In this document: piece by piece, positions 1-6,792 of the stretch
Layout of the letters: every line of letters begins with the position of its first letter
Position numbering within the stretch: position 1 is the stretch's first letter
NCBI GenBank assembly: GCA_964512105.1
Contig: CAZEGI010000023.1
Location: 1-17,420 of the forward strand
Direction: 5' to 3'
Origin: CAZEGI01 sp964512105
Lineage (GTDB): Archaea > Altiarchaeota > Altiarchaeia > IMC4 > CAZEGI01
DNA length: 17,420 nt
Notes under the pieces: model-generated
Told to the model about the DNA's origin: nothing
The model's database searches: none
The model's input: only the letters and a program-made list of their open reading frames with translations
Position numbers and translations under genes: made by a program

Positions 1-366
1 CGTTGCAGGAACAATCTCGCCTGTCGGTTTGCATGTTCCGAATGAAAAAGTTCCGGTTGTAACCCGTGTTACTATCCCTGTTGCTGTGAGTATTATTATC
101 AGCCCAACGATAGCATGCTTCATGGTTTCAGTTGCCTGCTTTCTCGTGCCCGGGTCGTCCTGCGACATCACCCATCTCAGCCCTGAGAACGCGATTATCA
201 ATGCACCAATGCCGCCTGCAACGGAAGCTATTATGTTGAAAAGGGAGCAGACAATGTAGTTTATTATGTCCGCGGTTTTTGTCAGTGGCATGCTGTCCTG
301 CGCTGTTAGAACTGTTGAGAAAAAGACCAGAACAAAACCCGCAATGATTTTAGTTTTGATTTTCAT
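1..366 (-). CDS. VirB2/TrbC-like pilin-family membrane protein, copy 1 (C-terminus beyond the window)
   Basis: Partial: 122 residues read from an ATG at 366 and run off the left edge. Residues 1-22 form a signal peptide (basic start, hydrophobic core, ends near TAQ). Two membrane helices follow, about 35-64 and 84-100, separated by a short basic loop with W65, S68, D70, D71, P72, G73, R75 and K76. Cys40 opens the first helix and Cys112 follows the second. The layout matches two-helix VirB2/TrbC-type pilins of type IV secretion systems, which are common in CPR bacteria and uncultivated archaea. It is the last visible member of a tandem array of paralogues and lies 35 bp after the previous one. 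Any C-terminal ectodomain is outside the window. The helix hairpin and paralogy are seen directly; the pilin assignment is inferred from topology and loop motif, and no secretion ATPase or channel gene is visible nearby. Confidence 0.75.
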   Translation of the reverse strand, partial: MKIKTKIIAGFVLVFFSTVLTAQDSMPLTKTADIINYIVCSLFNIIASVAGGIGALIIAFSGLRWVMSQDDPGTRKQATETMKHAIVGLIIILTATGIVTRVTTGTFSFGTCKPTGEIVPAT

Positions 367-401
367 TGTTATATATTGACTGTTTAAATTTAAGTTTGTG
401 T
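367..401 (-). promoter_or_regulatory. AT-rich intergenic spacer, possible internal promoter
   Basis: This 35-bp spacer is the only one in the array longer than 4 bp. Read on the minus strand it carries an A/T-only block at 381-392, about 20-25 bases before the ATG at 366, and a second A/T run (368-377) next to the start. The first block could act as a TATA box for a near-leaderless transcript of copy 1. A/T-rich spacers are common in archaea, so this is a weak call. Confidence 0.25.
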
Positions 402-1346
402 TTAAGTTTCGCAACAGCACCAATATGTGCCCTGGTAATCAACCCGGTCCGTGGTCGAACCCGGATAAGGACCAAAGCTTCCGGTTGCCGGAGTACGCAC
501 ATCCGGATGCCCGTCAGGAACGAGGCTCGCTGCCGCATCGGTGCATTTGCTGTCGCCTGTTGATGCCCGCACGCAGGTTCCGCCACCAGAAGTGAAGTGC
601 GGTTTGCATGACTGATACTGTGTCCATTCCGCATCGCTTCCCTTGTAATCCGGAATGGATTTACATGCGAGATGGCAATCCGGAACATTCGCAACCCTCG
701 GGAACTGTATTGCAGTATCGCTTGAGAATATTGCCGGGTCCTTGTTTATTGTTCCTGTGCAGCAGCACACGGGTTTTGAACCCGAACATCCACCCGAGCC
801 GGCACTAAGCGGATTTCCTTGCCCGCCGCAGTTGCCCTCACCCAACCCGCCGCAACATTTCCCGCCGAAATAATCATTTGGAGCACCGTGCGTTTTTGCA
901 GCCCTGCATGCATCGAAGCAGCCATTTCCGCTGGTTAAAGGATCTGTGCATGAGATTCCGATTGAGGTGGTTGTGCCACCACCGCCGCCACCTCCACCAC
1001 CGCTGGTCGTGGCTCCACCATAAGTGCAACTCTTGAATATCGGGTCGGTACCCATCGAGACCTCTGTGACGATGGTTGACGCAACCAGTATCACAATCAA
1101 ACCGATGATTGCATGCTTCATGGTTTCAAGCGCCTGCTTTCTCACGCCTGCTTCCTCGCGGGACATTACCCACTGCGCTCCTGCAAATGCGATGATAAGT
1201 GCAGCAATGCCGCCAGCTACAGCGCATATTATGCCAAAAATCTTGCATACAACCGTGTTGACGACCCCCGCCACCGCTTCTATTTCACCGGCTGCAGAAA
1301 CCGAAGGTATCAGCATCAAGAGCATGGCAAGTTTTGCTGGTTTCAT
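402..1346 (-). CDS. VirB2/TrbC-like pilin-family protein with poly-Gly linker and two Cys-rich modules, copy 2
   Basis: 314 residues. A signal peptide (1-19), helix 1 (about 31-61) and helix 2 (about 79-97) flank a cytoplasmic-type loop with W59, S62, R63, E64, E65, G67, R69 and K70. Cys34 and Cys107 bracket the hairpin. Nine glycines (116-124) then lead into an ectodomain rich in cysteine. It has two similar units: residues 133-196 and 224-312. Each contains C-x3-C (143/147; 224/228), scattered single cysteines and a closing Cys-Cys-Cys (194-196; 310-312). The N-terminal 100 residues are nearly the same as in copy 3, so the two arose by recent duplication, whereas the ectodomains have diverged. 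The ATG at 1346 lies 4 bp after the stop of copy 3, consistent with one transcript. I infer a surface-exposed protein with disulfide-stabilised domains. Its partner or substrate is unknown. Confidence 0.8.
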   Translation of the reverse strand: MKPAKLAMLLMLIPSVSAAGEIEAVAGVVNTVVCKIFGIICAVAGGIAALIIAFAGAQWVMSREEAGVRKQALETMKHAIIGLIVILVASTIVTEVSMGTDPIFKSCTYGGATTSGGGGGGGGGTTTSIGISCTDPLTSGNGCFDACRAAKTHGAPNDYFGGKCCGGLGEGNCGGQGNPLSAGSGGCSGSKPVCCCTGTINKDPAIFSSDTAIQFPRVANVPDCHLACKSIPDYKGSDAEWTQYQSCKPHFTSGGGTCVRASTGDSKCTDAAASLVPDGHPDVRTPATGSFGPYPGSTTDRVDYQGTYWCCCET

Positions 1347-1350
1347 TTTA

Positions 1351-2004
1351 TTACGCTGTTAAATCGCAACAGCACTTCGGTGTTCCGGAATTTGCACTTG
1401 TGCATGCACTGTCACCACCAGAGGCGTGCGCACTGGAACCGTCTTCACATTCCTCACCCGAAGGGTAACACTTGTGATGGCTTGACCATGAATCACTATC
1501 GGGACATTTATAGTTAGTTAGACTTTTGCATGCATTGTGGCAACCCACAACGTTGCACCAATACGAACCGCACTGTGCTGGAGCAGGTGGATCCCCGGCG
1601 TTAATGGTATCCGAGCATTTCTTGTATGTTGTTGTGCCTCCGCCTCCCCCGCCACCGCCTCCGCCCATCGGTGTTCCTGCGTAGGTGCATCCTTTTAGGG
1701 GATTTGTTCCTGTGCTTACCTCGGAAACGATGGTTGACGCAACCAGGATTAGAATTAAACCGATTACAGCATGCTTCATGGATTCAAAGGCGGTTTTTCT
1801 CACGCCCGGCTCCTCACGGCTCATGACCCATTGGATGCCGGCAAACGCTATGACAAGGGCCGCAATTCCGCCTGCAATCGCCACAATAATCCCGAAGATT
1901 TTGCAAACAACAACGTTCACAACTTCGGAGATTTCGACTGCATAACTCGATAATGCGGAAACTGTCGGGATTAATACGAGCAACATCAAAATTTTTGGTT
2001 TCAT
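1351..2004 (-). CDS. VirB2/TrbC-like pilin-family protein with poly-Gly linker and one Cys-rich module, copy 3
   Basis: 217 residues. The signal peptide (about 1-18), helices (about 31-61 and 79-97), loop (W59, S62, R63, E64, E65, P66, G67, R69, K70) and bracketing Cys34 and Cys106 match copy 2 residue for residue over long stretches. Ten glycines (114-123) and a Thr-Thr-Thr follow. The single Cys-rich module (130-213) has C155-x3-C159, several single cysteines and a closing C211-C212-C213, then ends four residues later. It aligns best with the second module of copy 2: shared C-H-x-A-C-K-S, a G-D-S-x-C-T segment and the CCC end. The start at 2004 is 2 bp from the stop of copy 4. Likely a membrane-anchored surface protein made with the other copies. 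Whether it polymerises like a pilin is not shown by the sequence. Confidence 0.8.
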   Translation of the reverse strand: MKPKILMLLVLIPTVSALSSYAVEISEVVNVVVCKIFGIIVAIAGGIAALVIAFAGIQWVMSREEPGVRKTAFESMKHAVIGLILILVASTIVSEVSTGTNPLKGCTYAGTPMGGGGGGGGGGTTTYKKCSDTINAGDPPAPAQCGSYWCNVVGCHNACKSLTNYKCPDSDSWSSHHKCYPSGEECEDGSSAHASGGDSACTSANSGTPKCCCDLTA

Positions 2005-2006
2005 TT

Positions 2007-2774
2007 CTAGAGCAACACATCAACTAGGTTATTCTTGCAATCAACATAGCACATTCCTGCCGGTGGCGGGTATGGATTTGTTCCGCACCTGCAGTTTGTG
2101 TAGGAGTTTACAAGATCCAGATCAAACATGCCGATAATGCTATCTAACACACTCCGGTCCCTGCCCCTTTCTGCTACCGACTTTGTCGCGCATACGGACC
2201 AACAGAATCTGGAACATTCAGAATCAGCGCCGATTGTGCCGGGGTTGCTGCACTCAGCATACTCTGTCTGGTAATTCATGCACGCCCTGCCTTCGGGCCA
2301 CGGCCCACCACCAAAGAAATTGGGGATACAGTCGGTAACCCCATACATAGCACAAAGTGCGCATTCCTCGGCTGAGAGGCAATTGCAGGTACTGCAACAG
2401 GGTGGAGCGCCTTCCGGAACCACCCTCCAGAGCTGCTCGCACGTTTCAAACCCAATCATGTAAACCATCGCTGCAGCGAAGAGTATTATGCACAGGCCGA
2501 GAAGTGCGTGGAGTATGGATGTCCTTGCCACCTTTCTCGCGCCCGGGTCATCCTGCGATGTAATCCATTTTATGCCTGCTATCACGATGACGAGAACAGC
2601 GACGGTTCCGGAAATCAGGTAGATGATAAGGAATATCGAGCATATAACGTTTATCACCGGGTCTCCGATGTCCCTACGCCATGGGCCAGACGCCGGCCCT
2701 GTCCCGGTCTGTGCTGCAACTATTGCTGCCACAATTAGCAACAAAGCCGCTGTCCCAAACACCTTGCGATTCAT
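2007..2774 (-). CDS. VirB2/TrbC-like pilin-family protein with divergent Cys-rich ectodomain, copy 4
   Basis: 255 residues. A signal peptide (1-21) is followed by a longer mature N-terminus, helix 1 (about 40-69), the loop W70, S73, D75, D76, P77, G78, R80, K81, and helix 2 (about 88-108). Cys45 and Cys112 bracket the hairpin as in the other copies. There is no glycine tract. The ectodomain (112-255) contains about 17 cysteines, including C126-C127, C187-x3-C191, C228-x-C230 and C242-x3-C246, with one long Cys-free, partly hydrophobic stretch (196-227). It does not align simply with the modules of copies 2 and 3, so this member has an independent or older ectodomain. The ATG at 2774 is 1 bp after the stop of copy 5. 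Function unknown beyond a predicted membrane-anchored, disulfide-rich surface protein. Confidence 0.78.
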   Translation of the reverse strand: MNRKVFGTAALLLIVAAIVAAQTGTGPASGPWRRDIGDPVINVICSIFLIIYLISGTVAVLVIVIAGIKWITSQDDPGARKVARTSILHALLGLCIILFAAAMVYMIGFETCEQLWRVVPEGAPPCCSTCNCLSAEECALCAMYGVTDCIPNFFGGGPWPEGRACMNYQTEYAECSNPGTIGADSECSRFCWSVCATKSVAERGRDRSVLDSIIGMFDLDLVNSYTNCRCGTNPYPPPAGMCYVDCKNNLVDVLL

Positions 2775-2775
2775 T

Positions 2776-3175
2776 TTACGGACACCCTTTGAACGATGTT
2801 GTGCTGCTCGCTATTGCTTCAACAATTTTCGCGGCAGCGAGTATTATCACTAAACCGACAACGGTGTGTATTATCGTGTCTTTCGCCTGTTTTCTCGCGC
2901 CCGGGTCGTCAGCCGACATGACCCACTTCAAACCCGAGAACGCGATTATGAGGGAACCGATTGCACCCGCAATCCCGATGACAACGTCATACAAAAGACA
3001 AGCGACGGTTATTATCGGTCCGGAAAGTTCGGATGCCGAGATTGTGCCACCGCNNNNNNNNNNNNNNNNNNNNNNNNNNNNNNNNNNNNNNNNNNNNNNN
3101 NNNNNNNNNNNNNNNNNNNNNNNNNNNNNNNNNNNNNNNNNNNNNNNNNNNNNTTCGTAGTTTGTCAAATTTCAT
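2776..3175 (-). CDS. VirB2/TrbC-like pilin-family protein without ectodomain, copy 5 (interrupted by assembly gap)
   Basis: The readable C-terminal part (from about 3053 down to 2776) has the paralogue hairpin: a Cys at the head of helix 1, a W-V-M-S-A-D-D-P-G-A-R-K loop, helix 2 and a final F-K-G-C-P. It stops right after the conserved bracketing Cys, so this is a minimal pilin-like subunit with no extension. On the other side of the 100-N gap an ATG at 3175 gives a short basic start (MKFDKLR), typical of a signal-peptide n-region. The frames on the two sides differ by one base, but 100 N is a nominal gap size and the frame cannot be trusted. I take 3175 as the start; a TTG at 3168 that keeps frame through the Ns is less convincing. 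As first gene of the array it should lie next to the operon promoter. If the gap hides much more DNA, the two sides could belong to different genes. Confidence 0.65.
3054..3153. other. Assembly gap of 100 N
   Basis: Exactly 100 undetermined bases, the usual placeholder for a scaffold gap of unknown size. It falls inside the first gene of an array of similar genes, where reads are hard to place. From the other copies (33-44 residues before the helix-1 Cys) only about 9-20 residues should be missing, or 27-60 bases. Confidence 0.95.
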
Positions 3176-3246
3176 ATATAAATATAAGTATATTTAAATT
3201 AAAAGCAGATTATAGATTTACTTTTGCGTAACTTGCGTAAGAAAAA
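3176..3246. promoter_or_regulatory. Divergent promoter region between pilin-like array and cdc48
   Basis: This 71-bp gap separates divergent starts at 3175 and 3247. A TATA-like A/T block at 3188-3199 can serve either strand. On the minus strand it lies about 15-25 bases before the ATG at 3175, which suggests a leaderless or nearly leaderless transcript. On the plus strand it would give a leader of roughly 25-30 bases. Just before cdc48 the octamer TTGCGTAA occurs twice (3224-3231 and 3233-3240), 9 bp apart. No clear Shine-Dalgarno site precedes cdc48. Confidence 0.5.
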
Positions 3247-5400
3247 ATGGCTGCAAAGGAAATTCAATTAAAGGTTGCTGAAGCGCTTCAGAACGATGTT
3301 GGAAGAGGTATCGTCAGATTGGACCTGAAATCTGCGAAAGAGCTTGGAGTGTCGACTGGGGATATAGTGGAGATTACCGGCACCAAGAGCACTGCAGCTA
3401 TTGTATGGCAGTCGCACCCGCAGGACGAGGGTCTCGGCATTATAAGGATGGATGGTCTTATAAGGCAGAACTCGGGGTCTTCTCTGGGTGACAAGGTCAA
3501 GGTCAGGCACGCCGATGTGAACGACGCGAAAAAAGTCGTAATCGCCCCGACGCAGGAGATAAGGTTCAGCGCGGAATTCGAGCAGTTTTTGAAGCAACGT
3601 TTGGAAGGTCGTCCATTGGTTCAGGGTGACAATATCGTGGTTGGGGTTTTGGGCACTACAATCACGTTCGTTGTTGCAGCAACAAATCCGAAGGGCATTG
3701 TCTTGATGTCGGATTCGACAACGCTAGAGATAAGGGAAAGCCCGATGCCTGTTGCGGTTGGCGAGGCTGTTAGATACGAGGACATCGGCGGTTTGAAGGA
3801 CGAGATTCTGCGCATACGGGAAATGATTGAATTGCCGATGAAACACCCGGAACTTTTTGAAAAACTCGGGATAAAGCCGCCGAAGGGCGTTCTCCTGTAC
3901 GGACCGCCGGGAACCGGTAAGACGCTTTTGGCAAAGGCAGTTGCGACAGAAACGAACGCGCACTACATCAGTATCAACGGCCCCGAGATAATGGACAAGT
4001 TTTACGGGGAAAGCGAGCGTAAACTTCGGGACATATTCGAGGATGCGCAGAAAAACGCGCCATCCATAATATTCATTGACGAAATCGATTCGATAGCGCC
4101 GAAACGTGAGGAAACCCGCGGAGAGGTTGAACGGCGCGTTGTCGCGCAGCTGCTTGCACTGATGGACGGTCTTGTTGCAAGAGGAAACGTTATAGTGATA
4201 GCAGCAACCAACAGGCAGGACTCCCTCGACCCTGCGCTTCGGAGGCCAGGAAGATTTGACCGCGAGATTGAAATTGGAGTTCCTGACAGGGACGGAAGAT
4301 ACGAAATACTGCAGATACACACGAGGGGGATGCCCCTGAGCAAGGACGTTGACCTGAAAAAAATCGCGGACACCACTTACGGTTTTGTTGGAGCCGACCT
4401 CGCTGCCCTGGCGAGAGAGGCGGCAATGAGCACCCTGAGGAGGGTTCTGCCGAAAATCGACCTTGAAAAGGCCGAGATTCCTGCAAACGTTCTTGAGGAG
4501 CTGGAGGTGACAAAGAGCGATTTCCAGAACGCCCTGAAGAGTGTTGAGCCGTCCGCCTTGAGAGAAGTTAGGATAGAGGTTCCGAACGTTAAGTGGAGCG
4601 ATGTTGGTGGTTTGGAGAGGGTCAAGAAGCAACTTCGGGAAGCGATAGAATGGCCACTGAAAAAACCCGAGATGTTCAAGCGCGTTGGGATAAGAACGCC
4701 GAAGGCACTGCTTCTGTACGGCCCGCCAGGCTGCGGAAAAACCATGCTCGCAAAGACGGTTGCAACAGAATCGAATGCAAATTTCATTGCCATAAAAGGG
4801 CCGGAACTACTTTCCATGTGGGTCGGCGAATCGGAAAGAGGTGTGAGGGAGATTTTCAAGAAAGCGAGACAGACCGCACCGACCATAGTTTTATTTGATG
4901 AGATTGATGCCCTTGCGCCGAAGAGGGGAGCATACACCGGCACTCACGTAACGGAAACCGTCGTAAACCAGTTGCTGACGGAGCTCGACGGCATTGAATC
5001 CCTTGAAGGTGTCGTTGTCCTCGGAGCAACCAACAGGCACGACATGCTTGACCCGTCCTTACTGCGTCCGGGCAGGTTTGATAACATGCTGTTGATTCCC
5101 GCTCCCGACAGGAATTCGCGGCTGGAGATATTCAAAGTGCACACGAAAAAAATGCCGCTGAAGAACGTAAACCTGGAAAAACTCGCTGATTTAACAGAGG
5201 ACTACAGCGGGGCAGATATAGAGGGTGTTTGCAGGGAAGCAGGAATGAACGCGCTCAGAGATAACCCAAACGCAAAGGAAGTTACGTCAAAGCACTTTGA
5301 AAAGGCCCTTGCGGAAATCAAACCGTCACTCACAAAGGAGGAGATGGAGAGATACGAGAAGTGGGGGCACAAAGGACCGACAACGCCTGCTTACGGGTAG
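3247..5400 (+). CDS. cdc48: Cdc48/VAT-type AAA+ ATPase
   Basis: 717 residues, close to the usual archaeal length. It is a hexameric unfoldase that extracts or unfolds proteins in the cytoplasm and can feed the 20S proteasome. The N-terminal substrate domain (about 1-180; double-psi barrel plus a second subdomain) precedes D1 and D2. D1 has Walker A GPPGTGKT (219-226), Walker B ending D278-E279 and Arg fingers in the RRPGRFDR segment (332-339). D2 has Walker A GPPGCGKT (492-499), Walker B ending D551-E552 and RPGRFD (607-612). All catalytic motifs look intact. The chain ends Ala-Tyr-Gly, which fits the hydrophobic-Tyr-any (HbYX) rule of proteasome-docking ATPases. The ATG at 3247 gives a typical N-terminus. 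nnr starts 3 bp after the stop, so the two are probably co-transcribed. Confidence 0.97.
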   Translation: MAAKEIQLKVAEALQNDVGRGIVRLDLKSAKELGVSTGDIVEITGTKSTAAIVWQSHPQDEGLGIIRMDGLIRQNSGSSLGDKVKVRHADVNDAKKVVIAPTQEIRFSAEFEQFLKQRLEGRPLVQGDNIVVGVLGTTITFVVAATNPKGIVLMSDSTTLEIRESPMPVAVGEAVRYEDIGGLKDEILRIREMIELPMKHPELFEKLGIKPPKGVLLYGPPGTGKTLLAKAVATETNAHYISINGPEIMDKFYGESERKLRDIFEDAQKNAPSIIFIDEIDSIAPKREETRGEVERRVVAQLLALMDGLVARGNVIVIAATNRQDSLDPALRRPGRFDREIEIGVPDRDGRYEILQIHTRGMPLSKDVDLKKIADTTYGFVGADLAALAREAAMSTLRRVLPKIDLEKAEIPANVLEELEVTKSDFQNALKSVEPSALREVRIEVPNVKWSDVGGLERVKKQLREAIEWPLKKPEMFKRVGIRTPKALLLYGPPGCGKTMLAKTVATESNANFIAIKGPELLSMWVGESERGVREIFKKARQTAPTIVLFDEIDALAPKRGAYTGTHVTETVVNQLLTELDGIESLEGVVVLGATNRHDMLDPSLLRPGRFDNMLLIPAPDRNSRLEIFKVHTKKMPLKNVNLEKLADLTEDYSGADIEGVCREAGMNALRDNPNAKEVTSKHFEKALAEIKPSLTKEEMERYEKWGHKGPTTPAYG

Positions 5401-5403
5401 AAG

Positions 5404-6792
5404 ATGGATTCTCGGATACTGGACATAAACTGTGAATATCTCGGAATTTCCAGACTGCAGCTGATGGAGAACGCGGGGAAGGAGGTTGCCAACGCAGCAA
5501 AGGAATACGAAAAAATCGCTGTTTTCTGCGGAACCGGAAATAATGGCGGCGACGGTTTCGCTGCTGCGCGGCATCTTGAAGGTTTGGGGAAAAAGGTAAC
5601 GATCTTTGCTCTTGATGGAAAACGTACAACGGAATGCGAAAAAAATTTTTATATTATAAAAAAACTGGAAAGGATAAAACTGTTCGTTATCAAGGATTCT
5701 GATGATATAAAAAAAATTGATTTAAAAGATTTCGATTTAATCGTAGATGCTCTGGTCGGTGTTGGAATCAAAGGCGAATTGAAAGAGCCGGTGAGGGGCC
5801 TGGTAAAACTCATAAATTCTTCGGATGCGTTCAAACTTTCGGTGGATGTTCCGACAGGAACCGAAGAACTGAAGGTGAAAGCTGACCTTGTTCTGTCGTT
5901 TCACACAAAAAAAACCGAAAATGCGAAAGTCGTTGACATCGGCATTCCAAAAGAGGCAGAGCTTTACTGCGGTCCGGGTGATGTTTGCGCTGCAATTCCA
6001 AAAAGAACCGGAAAAGAACACAAAGGCGATTTCGGAAGGGTGCTGGTTGTCGGCGGCAGCAGGGAATATGTGGGGACGACCACACTTGTTGGACGCACTG
6101 CACTGAGATGCAGCGTTGATATAGCAACCATTTACTGCCCGTCTTACGTCGCAGCAAGAATTCCATTCGACCCGAACCTTATAGTAGTGCCGGCAAAATC
6201 CGAGAACTGTTTTTCCGAAGATGACGTTGAAAAAATCCTCGAAATGAATTTCGATTGCATCGTTCTTGGAAACGGTCTCGGAACAAAAGATGAGACAAAG
6301 GAATTTGTCAAGGAAGTCGTGAAAAAAGTGAAAACCTCCATGGTTCTGGATGCGGACGCGCTGAAACTCGTGAAGGAAAAATATATTGATGAGAGGATGG
6401 TGCTGACGCCGCATGCCAAGGAGTTCGAGATTCTTGCTGGAGAGTACAATGAAAAAGAAAGAGTCGAACTTGTTGAAGATTTTGCAAAAAAAACCAAGAG
6501 TGTGGTGGTTCTCAAGGGCCCTGTGGACATCATCTCTGATGGAAAAACAACACGGCTCAACAGGACGCACAACCCGGGAATGACCGTCGGCGGCACAGGC
6601 GACACGCTCGCAGGAATCATCGGTGGTTTAATCGCGCTGAAAAATATGAATTTCAACGCCGCATGCGCCGGAACGTTCCTGAACGGCCTTGCCGGAAATA
6701 TTGCGATGGAAGAGAAGGGTTTTTCGCTGATAGCAACGGACATCATCGAGTGCGTTCCGTACGCGATAAAGCAGTGCAAAAAATACGAATGA
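5404..6792 (+). CDS. nnr: Bifunctional NAD(P)H-hydrate epimerase / ADP-dependent dehydratase
   Basis: 462 residues. It repairs NAD(P)H damaged by hydration: the N-terminal half epimerises the R and S forms, and the C-terminal half dehydrates S-NAD(P)HX using ADP. The epimerase half (1-about 205) has GNNGGDG (45-51), a D115-A-L-V-G-V-G segment and S-V-D-V-P-T-G (146-152). The dehydratase half has G-N-G-L-G (289-293), L-D-A-D-A-L (315-320), T-P-H-A-K-E-F-E (335-342) and the GGTGDTLAG phosphate loop (396-404). Both active sites look complete, and the length fits a fused Nnr/YjeF protein. It follows cdc48 by 3 bp and overlaps the next gene by 4 bp (ATGA). The region 5640-5740 is locally A/T-rich but in frame. 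Confidence 0.95.
   Translation: MDSRILDINCEYLGISRLQLMENAGKEVANAAKEYEKIAVFCGTGNNGGDGFAAARHLEGLGKKVTIFALDGKRTTECEKNFYIIKKLERIKLFVIKDSDDIKKIDLKDFDLIVDALVGVGIKGELKEPVRGLVKLINSSDAFKLSVDVPTGTEELKVKADLVLSFHTKKTENAKVVDIGIPKEAELYCGPGDVCAAIPKRTGKEHKGDFGRVLVVGGSREYVGTTTLVGRTALRCSVDIATIYCPSYVAARIPFDPNLIVVPAKSENCFSEDDVEKILEMNFDCIVLGNGLGTKDETKEFVKEVVKKVKTSMVLDADALKLVKEKYIDERMVLTPHAKEFEILAGEYNEKERVELVEDFAKKTKSVVVLKGPVDIISDGKTTRLNRTHNPGMTVGGTGDTLAGIIGGLIALKNMNFNAACAGTFLNGLAGNIAMEEKGFSLIATDIIECVPYAIKQCKKYE

Noticed and set aside
975..1665. Gly tracts as microsatellites or assembly artefacts
   Set aside because: Codons are mixed, both frames stay open and the downstream modules align with each other.
1..3175. 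Archaellin or class III (type IV) pilin genes
   Set aside because: There is no prepilin peptidase site followed by a single long helix; the two-helix hairpin with a charged loop fits VirB2/TrbC-like proteins better.
3724..4632. Open frame of about 300 codons on the minus strand opposite cdc48
   Set aside because: It lies wholly within the intact, strongly conserved cdc48 and its translation is low-complexity basic sequence with no domain.
5737..6570. Open frame of about 277 codons on the minus strand opposite nnr
   Set aside because: It is a shadow of nnr; the product is Phe/His/Cys-rich without any recognisable fold.
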